Positions 8,197 to 16,719 of a stretch of DNA of 64,000 bases are shown here, one piece after another. A program made the translations under genes and the position numbers. The notes beneath the pieces were generated by a model. It made no database searches. It worked only from the letters and a program-made list of their open reading frames with translations, and was not told the DNA's origin. Where the stretch lies: contig NZ_WTYC01000003.1 in the NCBI RefSeq assembly GCF_009827325.1, positions 124,001 through 188,000 of the forward strand, in the 5' to 3' direction. The number at the start of each line of letters is the position of its first letter. Positions within the stretch are counted from its first letter, which is position 1. Source of the DNA: Qipengyuania vulgaris (GTDB lineage Bacteria; Pseudomonadota; Alphaproteobacteria; Sphingomonadales; Sphingomonadaceae).

Positions 8197-9395
8197 TGGG
8201 ACACTTTCGCCTGGCTAAGGCCGCCCTAATTGTCGCCAGCGTTATTGGTGCGACGCACGTGAATGCGGAGCCGGCCCCCACGCCACCGCCCTATCACGGG
8301 TTCTACCAACCACAGGGCGTCGACGAGGTCGGCCTGTGGAGGGAGGACGACGAGAGCGAACGTCGGCTCGCAGCCTCCCAACTCGTCATTCAAGACGAGG
8401 CCCTTAACGCATATCTCAAAGAGGTACTCTGCAAGACCGTTGGGACCGACCGTTGCACCGCGACCCGGATCTACGTCCTGCGAGAACCGACTTTCAACGC
8501 GACCATGTCTCCCAACGGTACCATGCGCGTTTTTAGCGGCATGCTTCTAAGAATGCGGAGCGAAGCTGAACTCGCCGCCATATTGGGTCACGAGTTCGGC
8601 CACTTCGAGCAACGGCACAGCCTGAAGCAGTTCAAGGAAAGGCGAACCGGAAGTGACCTGCTGGCGTGGGGCGCCCTGCTTGCGAGCATGTCTCCTGGCT
8701 ACGATGCACGGCGCACTTACCAGTCTCTCGAGATCTCGGTTTACGGCAATCTGTATCGTTACGGCCGCGATCAGGAGCGCGAAGCCGACCTTCTTGGCCT
8801 AGGTTACCTCAACCAGAGTTCGCTGCGACCCCAAGCGGCGTCGGAAGTCTGGCAGAACCTGATGGGCGAGATCGATGCTTCCGCTCTGGCGCGAGGATTG
8901 AAAAAGCCCAAGTACAACGCGATCGCGTTCACGGCCTCGCACCCGCCCCACGGTGAGCGAGCAGGCTATCTCTCGGAACTGGCCTCTCCTGGTGGCGCCA
9001 TTCGTAACGACGGGGCCCCGAGGTACCGACAGGCACTCGCTAAGTGGCTGCCAGTATTTTTGGAAGACCAGATCAAGCTCAATGATTTCGGCGCAAGCGA
9101 GTATATCATCGAGAATCTCGCTAGAAATGGCTGGACGCCGACTCTTTGGCATGCCCGTGGCGAGCTATATCGGACGCGAGGGAATCAACGCGACCTCGTT
9201 CATGCTGCCCAGTTTTACCAGAACGCAATCGCCCTAGATGGTAACCTCGCTGCATCGTATCGCGGCCTTGGCCTCTCCCTTTTCAAGACAGGTGAGCGCC
9301 TCCGCGGCCAGGAAGCCTTGAAGCAATATCTCGAGCTTGCCCCGGACGCCGAAGATGCGGGTATGATCCGCCTGATGCTCCCGAAGGAGACCTAA
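8193..9395 (+). CDS. Exported M48 family zinc metalloprotease with C-terminal TPR-like region
   Basis: A 400-residue exported protein with an N-terminal hydrophobic signal (about 8-24). The catalytic HEXXH motif appears as AAILGHEFGHFEQRH near residue 137, and the third ligand region as READLLGLGY near residue 196. This fits M48 (BepA/LoiP-like) periplasmic proteases, which act on misfolded or assembling outer-membrane proteins. The last 80 residues read as tetratricopeptide-like helices (QFYQNAIALDGNLAASYRGL). It overlaps the upstream exported protein by 4 bases and is followed after 1 base by another exported protein. Its substrate is unknown. Confidence 0.88.
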   Translation: MMGHFRLAKAALIVASVIGATHVNAEPAPTPPPYHGFYQPQGVDEVGLWREDDESERRLAASQLVIQDEALNAYLKEVLCKTVGTDRCTATRIYVLREPTFNATMSPNGTMRVFSGMLLRMRSEAELAAILGHEFGHFEQRHSLKQFKERRTGSDLLAWGALLASMSPGYDARRTYQSLEISVYGNLYRYGRDQEREADLLGLGYLNQSSLRPQAASEVWQNLMGEIDASALARGLKKPKYNAIAFTASHPPHGERAGYLSELASPGGAIRNDGAPRYRQALAKWLPVFLEDQIKLNDFGASEYIIENLARNGWTPTLWHARGELYRTRGNQRDLVHAAQFYQNAIALDGNLAASYRGLGLSLFKTGERLRGQEALKQYLELAPDAEDAGMIRLMLPKET

Positions 9396-9396
9396 A

Positions 9397-9999
9397 ATGA
9401 AAACCATCAAGATTAAAACCGCAGTCATCGGCGTTTGCATCTCGGTTGCCTTTGTAGCCGCGCCCGCCAGCGCCCATAAGCTCCGGGAGCAAGGCGAGAC
9501 CGTCGACGTGGCGGATTCGAACGTCCTGGTGACGCCGGCAAGGGACTGGAATAGGCTAAGCGGTAAGATCGGTAAGCGAACCGAAACGTGGACCTTGGAC
9601 GGCGGCCAGCTGAACGACGTCACTTTCTTCGGGGGAATCGAAGCTGGGGATCCCCTGGTCAAGGAACGAAACAAGAAGCGTGATCCATTACCAAAGTTCA
9701 CGTCTTCAACACTTCTCGTAGAAGTGCCGGAGCTGCTCGAAGGAACTTATAGGACCTACAAGGACCTAGCGGCATTCCAGCTGGTTTCCGCGGAGCCCGG
9801 CACCTTCCTCGGTCGCGACGGTGTCCTGTTCGCCTACGAATACACCGACCTCGATGGTCTAACGAGAAAGGGCGAAGCGAGGGCGACGATAGTCGACGGC
9901 AAGCTGTACATGGTAACTTTCGACGCTCCGCGTCTCCACTATTTCGACCGGACTCTCCCAGATTTCCGCGCTTTGGCGGATACCGCGAGATTAAAGTGA
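9397..9999 (+). CDS. Exported protein of unknown function, third gene of the M48 cassette
   Basis: A 200-residue protein with a signal peptide (about 1-27, ending PASAH). The mature protein has a TWTLDGGQLNDVTFFGGIEAGDPL stretch in two parts (residues about 64-87), a C-terminal strand-rich segment with GKLYMVTFDAPRLHYFDR and no known catalytic motif. It starts immediately after the M48 gene and belongs to the same operon. I do not recognise its family. A substrate, inhibitor or partner of the protease is plausible but unproven. Confidence 0.75.
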   Translation: MKTIKIKTAVIGVCISVAFVAAPASAHKLREQGETVDVADSNVLVTPARDWNRLSGKIGKRTETWTLDGGQLNDVTFFGGIEAGDPLVKERNKKRDPLPKFTSSTLLVEVPELLEGTYRTYKDLAAFQLVSAEPGTFLGRDGVLFAYEYTDLDGLTRKGEARATIVDGKLYMVTFDAPRLHYFDRTLPDFRALADTARLK

Positions 10000-10044
10000 T
10001 GGGCCTTTCTCAATGCCCTCAGTTCTAAATATTAGAACTTACCC

Positions 10045-10476
10045 GTGAGCTTCTTGCTTTTTCTCGCCACGGTTATCGTCCCGAGCGGACAAACCTTTTC
10101 TTGTACGCCCGTCGCTGTGTGGGACGGTGACGGGCCGATATGGTGCGAGGAAGGTCCCCGGATCCGGCTTTCCGGGATAGCGGCGAGAGAAAGGGACGGC
10201 TCCTGCAGCCTCGGCCACCCCTGTACTCCCGCAGACGCTACGGTCGCACGGGACGCGCTGGTTGCCTTCTTAGGCAAGCCTGTAGGTGAGAATGCCCATG
10301 GGCATGTTTTGGTAGAAGGACCGGCGATGCGCTGTGTTTCAGTCGGATCGGCAGGCGGCAACCGTACTGCGGCTTGGTGCATTTCTCCGCGAGGTGGGGA
10401 CATTAACTGTGCCATGGTCCAGGGCGGCTGGGCCGCCCGCTGGGATAAGTACTGGAGAGGGCACAAGTGCGGATGA
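10045..10476 (+). CDS. Exported thermonuclease-family (SNase-like) protein
   Basis: A 143-residue protein from a GTG start with a short hydrophobic N-terminus, probably exported. It resembles the staphylococcal-nuclease fold: AVWDGDGPIWCEEG near residue 24, RIRLSGIAARE near 38 (positions of the catalytic Arg and Glu), an NRTAAWCIS segment near 111, and a final GGWAARWDKYW like the family's C-terminal GWA motif. Four to six cysteines suggest disulphides. There is no good ribosome site before the GTG, so the start is uncertain. It overlaps the Excalibur-domain gene downstream. Confidence 0.78.
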   Translation: MSFLLFLATVIVPSGQTFSCTPVAVWDGDGPIWCEEGPRIRLSGIAARERDGSCSLGHPCTPADATVARDALVAFLGKPVGENAHGHVLVEGPAMRCVSVGSAGGNRTAAWCISPRGGDINCAMVQGGWAARWDKYWRGHKCG

Positions 10477-10835
10477 AAAAGCCACGCGATGACGCCTATG
10501 GATCCGAGAAGGGAATTCGCTTGGAGTTCGCTCTCAGAAGCATGGTCTTGATCTTCGGAGGATTGATATTTTTATACTCGCTTTTAGTCCCCGCCTTCGT
10601 CGCTGCCCATCCTGGTGGTTTGGCCGCGGACGGATGCCACAATGATCGCAAGAACGGCGGGAGACATTGCCATCGTGCCAACGCACAGCCGACGAAGCCG
10701 AAGTCGCAACCAAGCGGTACCTACTACGTCAATTGCGCCGCGGCGCGAGCCACTGGGGCCGCTCCCGTCCGCAGGGGCGACCCAGGTTATGGAAACCATC
10801 TCGACCGGGACAACGACGGCGTGGGATGCGAATGA
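10473..10835 (+). CDS. Excalibur calcium-binding domain protein
   Basis: A 120-residue protein starting at the ATG at 10473, which overlaps the nuclease stop as ATGA; a GTG 6 bases earlier is also possible. It has one membrane segment (about 22-42), then a His/Cys stretch (HPGGLAADGCHNDRKNGG and RHCHR) and a C-terminal Excalibur motif (DPGYGNHLDRDNDGVGCE, about 103-120), whose DxDxDGxxCE loop binds calcium. Pairing of Excalibur and thermonuclease domains is known, often fused, so the two probably act together outside the cytoplasmic membrane, with calcium as nuclease cofactor. Confidence 0.82.
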   Translation: MKKPRDDAYGSEKGIRLEFALRSMVLIFGGLIFLYSLLVPAFVAAHPGGLAADGCHNDRKNGGRHCHRANAQPTKPKSQPSGTYYVNCAAARATGAAPVRRGDPGYGNHLDRDNDGVGCE

Positions 10836-11270
10836 GGATTGGTCGAGGTGGTGCTATCACGACACCACACGCGACTCTTACTTCGACCTCGGCCGATTGA
10901 ACGAGGTCCGCCTATACTGGTAAGGCAGAAGAAGGGCCCTAGCACGAATCCGCTTCGCGGGATGGTTGCTTGTGGCGAGGGTGATGTCGAACGACGGGCG
11001 TAGCGTCTGGTCCGAGAGAGGCAGACGATCGTGGCTCCCTCAACCGAATCGAACAAGGTTTGCGGCGGTCCGCCGCGAAAAATGTCATCGGTGGATCACT
11101 TGTCGAGCGTCGTTTCGAGCATTTTTTGAACAACGGTTATTCCTTGTTTCTTTCGACGCACGAGAGTTCCTCGTTTCTCAGGAGGAAACGAGAAAACCTA
11201 GAACGCGATTTGCGCGAAAAGTTAGAATCGAATTGACTTCCAGATCCCAAAACAACTCGAGGTCCCTCGC
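10836..11270. other. Intergenic stretch without a supported gene
   Basis: The 435 bases hold no convincing frame on either strand. A hairpin with CTCGTTT and AAACGAG arms lies around 11170-11195, and an AT-richer stretch follows just before the exported protein at 11271, probably containing its promoter. Confidence 0.45.
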
Positions 11271-11696
11271 ATGAAATTCACTCTTCCAGCGTTGCTCATC
11301 ATCTCTCTGAGTAACACTTCCGTAGCCGCCAAACCCTTTCACAACGAAATACCGTCTGTGTTTCATGGAAACTGGGGTTCGGCCGCAGAAGACTGCGCAG
11401 ACGAATACGGCGTCAACACGTTCTTCATCGATGCAGAGAGCGTCAACTACTACGAGAGCAATGACTACCTCCTGATCGGCGTCGAGTTCATGGGAGTCAT
11501 GACAGGCGGCGGGAGCGGCAGCCTTTTCAATGGGCGGTTCACCAGCCGCATGGAAACTTTCCTGTTAGGCGAGAGCGACATCCGGTTCGAGATCGACGAC
11601 GACAACAAGAACATCCTCTATCGTTATCCGATCGGGGAGGATGGCGAGCCAATTGTCTCGCGCCAAGTTCGCAGTGTTCGCTGTACATCTAATTGA
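11271..11696 (+). CDS. Exported protein of unknown function
   Basis: A 141-residue protein with a signal peptide (about 1-20, ending SVAAK). The mature part begins with PFHNEIPSVFHGNWGSAAEDC and later has an acidic EIDDDNKN segment. Two cysteines (near residues 43 and 138) could form a disulphide. The start HGNWG...DC is similar in style to small exported domains that accompany LprI-like inhibitors, but I cannot name a family. The gene downstream starts at its very end and is an LprI-like protein, so the two may function together. Confidence 0.65.
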   Translation: MKFTLPALLIISLSNTSVAAKPFHNEIPSVFHGNWGSAAEDCADEYGVNTFFIDAESVNYYESNDYLLIGVEFMGVMTGGGSGSLFNGRFTSRMETFLLGESDIRFEIDDDNKNILYRYPIGEDGEPIVSRQVRSVRCTSN

Positions 11697-11707
11697 AAGT
11701 TATATTC

Positions 11708-12116
11708 ATGCATCGACTTTTCACATTGGCCTCGCTTTCGGTCTCTAGCCTGCTGCTCGGCCTCAGCGCGACAAGCGCCAAAGCGGACAGCTATCTAGAT
11801 AAATGCATCGCAGCTGGCTCCGGCAGTTCTAGCCATCACTATAAGTGCGCTACAGAATTCATGGCCCGCGAGGACAAAGCGCTAAACCAGACCTGGCGGC
11901 GCGTTTACGGATCTCTCGACGATGGGATAGCCAAAACAGCCTTGCTCGAAGAGCAGCGTGCGTGGATCAAAATATAAGGACGCTTCTTGCGAACTGTACG
12001 AAGATTCCGCTCAGTTTGGTTCCATCGGCTGGTCCGTATCTCGGCCGATGTGCAAAATTAAAGTCATCCAGCAACGGATACGCGAGCTCGAAGGCTATTA
12101 TAAAGCTATTCGGTAG
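11708..12116 (+). pseudogene. LprI-like (DUF1311) exported protein, frameshifted
   Basis: Reads from MHRLFTLASL at 11708 with a signal peptide and the LprI N-terminal pattern (YLDKCIAAG, then DKALNQTWRRVYGSL). After EEQRAWIK an extra A in an A4 run (about 11969-11972) brings a stop (ATATAA). Moving one base resumes a good match: YKDASCELYED, then MCKIKVIQQRIRELEGYY, ending with TAG at 12114-12116. The intact version would be about 135 residues. This is a frameshift mutation, a sequencing slip in a homopolymer or, less likely, programmed shifting. LprI-like domains often inhibit lysozymes. Confidence 0.8.
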
Positions 12117-12333
12117 TGTCGTTATCCTGCATTTCACACCAAAACCTGCCATTCCGCTTTCGACGCCAAAGCGGACATGTGAAAGAGCCTCCTGCTTCCC
12201 GATATCTGCCGTCGACTCAGCTTATGCACGTCAGCTATTCTTGAGCTGTTTGCGGACCTTCGCCTATTGTTCAATTAGCCCAGCAAAACAGACCGACGGG
12301 AAGGTGTCCTAGAGTTGAGCCGAACGCATCGAA

Positions 12334-13062
12334 TTACGTTCGTTTTGTGCGAGACCGACGTAATTTGGGAAAGCGGTTGGCAAGAAGCACGAAGCCAGAG
12401 ACAGCAATGATCGTCCCGCCAATGCCGAACAACAGCAACCACCAACTATTGATGCGATGCCTCTCGTTCCAATCCATGATGTGGAGCCCCCAGATGAAAT
12501 CGAAGAAGCGCCAAGTGTCGCTTCTCGCAGCCAATACGGCGCCATTGGAGGCGTCAATATAGAGACGCGTTGCATCCGGATCGCCGAATTGAACCTGCCA
12601 TGCTGGGAAAGGTCCGCTGAATTCAGTGCCCACAGCCTTAGCAATCCGTTTGACACCATCGATCGTGGTCGTCGGTCCTGACCAGGCCTGCATGGCAATG
12701 CCTTCTGCAATTTCACGCGACAGGGGCGACAGGACCCGTCCAGTGGATGGGTCATGAAGACTTGTGCTGCCGTCCAAACGGCTGAGCTCCATCACCGGTC
12801 GACCATTGACCATTTTTGTGGTGGCTGAGACCAAATCTCCGCCATTTGCTGCCCATGCGGGCAGTGCCGCGTCAGCGCTCAATGGTGCAGGCTCGCGCGA
12901 GATCACATGCTCGGAGCGGACATGCTCGAGCTTCAGATAAGACATAAGCGTGCCGGTGGCCATCCACAACAGAGCTTGCACGCCTACGAAGATGGCCAGC
13001 CATTTGTGGACCTTGCTACCGAAGATATGCAGCCGAAGCTTACGTGACCGTTGAATTCCCAT
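12334..13062 (-). CDS. PepSY-domain membrane protein
   Basis: A 242-residue inner-membrane protein. The ATG at 13062 was chosen because the longer frame runs into the preceding gene. The N-terminus KLRLHIFGSKVHKWLAIFVG enters the first membrane helix, the family signature of PepSY-associated proteins. A large periplasmic loop with PepSY-like repeats follows (LDGSTSLHDPSTGRVLSPLS, then LYIDASNGAVLAARSDTWRFF), and a C-terminal helix ends with a basic tail. It is the last gene of the leftward copper operon. Such proteins accompany metal-resistance and iron-reductase genes, but their activity is not established. Confidence 0.82.
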   Translation of the reverse strand: MGIQRSRKLRLHIFGSKVHKWLAIFVGVQALLWMATGTLMSYLKLEHVRSEHVISREPAPLSADAALPAWAANGGDLVSATTKMVNGRPVMELSRLDGSTSLHDPSTGRVLSPLSREIAEGIAMQAWSGPTTTIDGVKRIAKAVGTEFSGPFPAWQVQFGDPDATRLYIDASNGAVLAARSDTWRFFDFIWGLHIMDWNERHRINSWWLLLFGIGGTIIAVSGFVLLANRFPKLRRSRTKRT

Positions 13063-13081
13063 GTTGAAATCGACTGCCGGA

Positions 13082-13597
13082 TCAGTTCGGACGCGGTGCA
13101 CGAGACGAGGAGTGATACTGGACGATTTTCCAAGCGCCATCCTCGTGGGTCAGGACCGACGTGGCGACCCCGTCACGCTCGATCTCGCGGCCGTCCTTAA
13201 GGGCGATCCGGTATCGATAGGTTTCGTGGCCGAACGCTACATGACCGACCATCCGGACACTCAGAGTCGGATTGGTGAATGTGAACTCGGTGATCTCGCC
13301 TAGTTCCGGGCCGAGATGATGCTCCATGTACTGCGCAAAGGAGCCTTCAGCCTTGCCGTTCTCGAACACCATGGAATCGTCTGCGAACAGCGCTCTCATG
13401 GCGGCCTCGTCTCGCGTAACCAAGGCGTCTCGATAAGCGACCAGCGTTGCTTCCGCATTTTGCTTGAGCGAGTCCCGGGCCTCGCCGTGTGTGCTATGTG
13501 CTGAATGGTCAGCGTGATCGGCGTGCTGTGCGTGTGCAGCAACAGGCGCTGCAGCAAGTGCGGCTGCAGCTGAAGCCGCGAAATACTCAAACTTCAT
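13082..13597 (-). CDS. Exported NTF2/SnoaL-like protein with His-rich N-terminus
   Basis: A 171-residue protein with a signal peptide (about 1-23) followed by a histidine-rich stretch (HADHADHSAHSTHGE), a probable copper-binding tail. The rest matches the cone-shaped NTF2/SnoaL fold: AYRDALVTRDEAAMRALFADD near residue 54, and a terminal VLTHEDGAWKIVQYHSS strand. It sits between copB and the PepSY gene in the copper operon. A periplasmic role in copper binding is inferred, and no enzymatic residue can be assigned. Confidence 0.8.
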   Translation of the reverse strand: MKFEYFAASAAAALAAAPVAAHAQHADHADHSAHSTHGEARDSLKQNAEATLVAYRDALVTRDEAAMRALFADDSMVFENGKAEGSFAQYMEHHLGPELGEITEFTFTNPTLSVRMVGHVAFGHETYRYRIALKDGREIERDGVATSVLTHEDGAWKIVQYHSSSRAPRPN

Positions 13598-13610
13598 TGT
13601 AATCCCCTCT

Positions 13611-14807
13611 TCAGAACCAGAACCGAACGCCCAGAACGTAATTCGTCATGCTGGGATCTTCCCCCGCGAGGTGCGCATAGTCGGCGCTCTGACCAACTTT
13701 CCATTCCTGCTCCACCCCGATGTAAGGGGCAAACTCCCGAGCGATTTCGTAACGCAGGCGCAGCCCCAGTTCGACAGAATCCAGGCCCGCTCCGATCCCG
13801 AGCTCGGGAATGTCCTGTGCAGACAGACTTACCTCAGCACGCGGTTGCAGGAGAAGGCGCTGCGTGATGCGCTGGTCAAGCTCGGCCTCGATGCTCGCGG
13901 TAATGTCGCCTTTGTTCGACAGAAAGGCGGCTGCATCGACTTCAAAAGTATAGGGGGCCAACCCTTGGACACCGATGACGGCATGGGTGCGCTCGGGACC
14001 GGTCAAGTCCTGCCGAACTCCAGCCTGAAGATCCCACCACGGTCCAATCGCGTGGCTCCAAAGGCCCTGTATCTCGGCGGACTCCACCTGTTCGCCGAAG
14101 ACGCCTTCGCCCTCGCTCTTGAACCAGAATTTGTCAGTATCGCCACCGTAATAGCCCTGCACGTCCCACAGGTAGCCATCGCCGCCTTCTCGCGCGCGAT
14201 ATTCAGCGCGATCGCCCTGGAACCAGAACACATTCATCCCGCCATTCTCGGTACGCAGGGCATTGCGCGAGGCTCGCATTGCATCGGCACCCCAGATCGC
14301 ATCGGCGGCGCGAGGCGGTCCCGATCCTGCCGAAGCCGGAGGCGGCCCGTCCGGGATGGGGGTCATGTCCATCGCGCCGTGGCCCATCGCACCGTGGCCT
14401 ATGGGCGGCTGTTCGGGCAGCTGCGTGTTTTCATGGCCCATCGTGGAATGGTCCATGCCTTCCATCTTGGAATGATCCATCTTGGAATGATCCATGGCGG
14501 AGTGGTCCATGGTCGAGTGGTCCATGCCCTGCATCTCGCCATTGTCCATCTGCGAATGGTCCATCTGAGAATGGTCCACGCCGGAATGGGCGTCGGCGTG
14601 ACCGCCCGCGGCCGGTCCGGCCGGTTGCGCCGCCGGCGCGCAGGAGCCTTCGGGAACGGCATGGCCCATAGCGCGGTGGCGTGCGGCCTCCTCTTCGCAT
14701 TCGGTCTGGGCAGGTGTTTGCCCGCCAGCCATCGCGTGGCCCGAATGGTCCTGTGCAAAAGCTGGGGTGGCGGTGCTCGCAAGGAGCATGGTGACGAGCA
14801 GGCGCAT
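13611..14807 (-). CDS. copB: Copper resistance protein B (outer membrane)
   Basis: A 398-residue exported protein. After a signal peptide (about 1-18) it has a long His/Met/Asp-rich region (residues about 70-145) with repeated MDHS and MDHSKM units, a copper-binding module. The C-terminal 230 residues form the CopB/PcoB beta-barrel domain (AIWGADAMRASRNALRTENGG through to VLGVRFWF, ending in an aromatic residue as outer-membrane proteins do). Its start shares one base with the copA stop. It works with the CopA oxidase in periplasmic copper sequestration. Confidence 0.94.
   Translation of the reverse strand: MRLLVTMLLASTATPAFAQDHSGHAMAGGQTPAQTECEEEAARHRAMGHAVPEGSCAPAAQPAGPAAGGHADAHSGVDHSQMDHSQMDNGEMQGMDHSTMDHSAMDHSKMDHSKMEGMDHSTMGHENTQLPEQPPIGHGAMGHGAMDMTPIPDGPPPASAGSGPPRAADAIWGADAMRASRNALRTENGGMNVFWFQGDRAEYRAREGGDGYLWDVQGYYGGDTDKFWFKSEGEGVFGEQVESAEIQGLWSHAIGPWWDLQAGVRQDLTGPERTHAVIGVQGLAPYTFEVDAAAFLSNKGDITASIEAELDQRITQRLLLQPRAEVSLSAQDIPELGIGAGLDSVELGLRLRYEIAREFAPYIGVEQEWKVGQSADYAHLAGEDPSMTNYVLGVRFWF
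14433..14580. repeat. In-gene tandem repeats encoding MDHS copper-binding units
   Basis: Short related units (GGAATGATCCAT, GGAGTGGTCCAT and variants) recur every 15-30 bases within copB. They encode iterated Met-Asp-His-Ser blocks. Such a tract could expand or contract by slippage, changing the number of metal ligands. Confidence 0.75.
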
Positions 14808-16624
14808 CAGTCTTCTCCCACCCGTTTCACATCGGGCTGATTGCCCCGCGGCGCGACGGTCACGATTTGAAACATGCCAGAATGCATGTGATAGAGCAGG
14901 TGGCAGTGGAAGGCCCAGTCGCCCTCCTCGTCGGCGGTAAGGTCAAAGGTAGCGCTCCCGCCGGGCTGCACGATAACGGTATGTTTCTGCGGTTGGCGGT
15001 CGGCAGGCGCACCGTTGACCAGTTCGAAGAAGTGCCCGTGGAGGTGGATCGGGTGCGCCATCATCGTGTCATTGACCAGCTTCACCCGGACACGTTCGTT
15101 ATAGGCGAAGCGGATCGGATCGTCGCTGACCGCGGTGAACTTCTTGCCGTCGAACGACCACATGTAGCGTTCCATGTTTCCGGTCAGATGGATTTCCATT
15201 TGCCGCGACGGGCGGCGCAAATCGTCATTCGGTGCGAGCGCAACCAAGTCCTTGTAGGTCAGGACCTTGTGGGGAACCTTATCGAGGCCAAGTCCGGGAT
15301 CACCCATGCGATCGACCGGGTTCATCGACACCATATCGATACCTGGCCCGACCTTTACGTCGGGGGGCAACTTAGATGTGTCGCGCATGTTCATGCCGCT
15401 CATGTCCATGCCGGCCATCGGCTCGGCAGCGGCGCCCTGCGATGACATGTCATGGCCCATGGCTGAGTGATCCATGCCTTCCATATCTCCGCCATGGTCC
15501 ATGCCACCCGGAACGTGGTTCATGCCCATGTCCGCCATCGTCAGCAGCGGCGGGTCGCGGAGTGGGGGTACGGTTGCCCGCACGCCGGGGCGGGATGCCA
15601 ATGTGGCTACAGCCATGCCCGACCGGTCCATGCTCTCGGCGACGATCGTCCGGGCTTCGCCTGTCGGCTCGACAACGATGTCATAAGTCTCTGCCGTGCC
15701 GATCTGGAATTCTTCGATTTCAACCGGGCGCACATTCTGTCCGTCGGCACCGACTACCCAGAACTTCACCCCGGGAATACGAATGTTGAAGAAGGTCATG
15801 GCGCTTCCGTTGATGATTCGCAGCCGCACCCGTTCGCCCGGATTAAAGAGAAATTCCAATCCCTCTTCCGGTCCCCGCCCATTGGCGAGATAGGTGTAGG
15901 TCGAGCCCGTCACGTCCAGGATGTCGGTCGCCATCATTCGCATGCGGGCCCACATCCGCCGGTCCTCGCCCGACAACGGATAGTCGTCGGCCCAGGTGTT
16001 TTGCTGGTAATTGAAGTAGCCTTCGCCCTTCTTCAGCTTGTCCATGATCGTATGCGGATGGAGAGGGGTAAATTCGCTGAGCAGCAGCACGTAATCGCGG
16101 TCGGCCTGGACAGGATCGGTTCCGGCGGGTTCGACCACGATCGGGCCGTAATGCCCAGCCTGCTCCTGCAGCCCCGAGTGACTATGCCACCAATACGTTC
16201 CGCCCTGGCGCAGCGCGGGAATGTCATAGACGAACGTCTCACCCGGTTTGATCCCGGGGAAGCTGACACCAGGAACGCCATCGAATTGGAACGGCAGCAG
16301 CAGGCCGTGCCAGTGGATCGAGCTGTCTTCATCGAGCGTGTTCGTGACCGCGAGACGAACCGGCTGACCTTCCTGGAGGCGAACCAGCGGACCGGGCACG
16401 CTGCCATTGACGGCGATCGCATGCCCGCGACGCCCCTGCACCACGCGAGGTCCTTCGCCGATTGTCAGGGCAATGTCGCGGCCCGCCACTTCGTCGAAAC
16501 CGGGGCGGATAGATCCCCCACCGTGAAGATCAGCACCGCGAGCCCAGGCGGGCAGGGCCAATGCGCCTGCACCAAGCGCTCCAGATCCTAAAAGTCGTCG
16601 ACGTGAAACCAGCAATTCGGACAT
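14807..16624 (-). CDS. copA: CopA-type multicopper oxidase
   Basis: A 605-residue periplasmic multicopper oxidase that oxidises Cu(I) and binds copper. The ATG at 16624 was chosen because it puts a twin-arginine signal (SRRRLLGSGALG) at the N-terminus and has GAAGGAG upstream; a longer frame starts at 16678. Copper ligands are visible as SIHWHGL near residue 101, YWWHSHSG near 143, HPIHLHGHFF near 539 and WAFHCHLLYHMHSGM near 585. A Met/His-rich insert (DHGGDMEGMDHSAMGHD and MAGMDMSGMNM, about 375-415) is typical of CopA in copper-resistance operons. It is divergent from csoR across two palindromes. Confidence 0.95.
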   Translation of the reverse strand: MSELLVSRRRLLGSGALGAGALALPAWARGADLHGGGSIRPGFDEVAGRDIALTIGEGPRVVQGRRGHAIAVNGSVPGPLVRLQEGQPVRLAVTNTLDEDSSIHWHGLLLPFQFDGVPGVSFPGIKPGETFVYDIPALRQGGTYWWHSHSGLQEQAGHYGPIVVEPAGTDPVQADRDYVLLLSEFTPLHPHTIMDKLKKGEGYFNYQQNTWADDYPLSGEDRRMWARMRMMATDILDVTGSTYTYLANGRGPEEGLEFLFNPGERVRLRIINGSAMTFFNIRIPGVKFWVVGADGQNVRPVEIEEFQIGTAETYDIVVEPTGEARTIVAESMDRSGMAVATLASRPGVRATVPPLRDPPLLTMADMGMNHVPGGMDHGGDMEGMDHSAMGHDMSSQGAAAEPMAGMDMSGMNMRDTSKLPPDVKVGPGIDMVSMNPVDRMGDPGLGLDKVPHKVLTYKDLVALAPNDDLRRPSRQMEIHLTGNMERYMWSFDGKKFTAVSDDPIRFAYNERVRVKLVNDTMMAHPIHLHGHFFELVNGAPADRQPQKHTVIVQPGGSATFDLTADEEGDWAFHCHLLYHMHSGMFQIVTVAPRGNQPDVKRVGED

Positions 16625-16656
16625 GGGTGTTGCAACTCCTTCGGCTCTTGTCATAT

Positions 16657-16673
16657 ATACCCCGTAGGAGTAT
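16657..16673. promoter_or_regulatory. Candidate CsoR operator 1
   Basis: ATACCCCGTAGGAGTAT is an imperfect palindrome with ATAC and GTAT ends, lying 33 bases upstream of the copA start. Its ends match the adjacent perfect palindrome. It probably overlaps the leftward copA promoter. Confidence 0.6.
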
Positions 16674-16679
16674 TGCAAG

Positions 16680-16695
16680 ATACCCTGCAGGGTAT
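16680..16695. promoter_or_regulatory. Candidate CsoR operator 2 (perfect palindrome)
   Basis: ATACCCTGCAGGGTAT is a perfect 16-bp palindrome between divergent copA and csoR. The ATACCC...GGGTAT form is what CsoR/RcnR-type repressors bind. It lies 24 bases before the csoR start, so it could control both directions. Confidence 0.72.
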
Positions 16696-16719
16696 TGCAG
16701 CAGATGGAGCGCTAAAAAC

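Noticed and set aside
14433..14580. Regular short repeats that could suggest a CRISPR array
   Set aside because: The units are 12-15 bases without unique spacers and translate in frame to copper-binding MDHS blocks in copB.
16657..16695. Reading the two palindromes as a terminator
   Set aside because: No T-run on either side, and the location between divergent copA and csoR fits operators.
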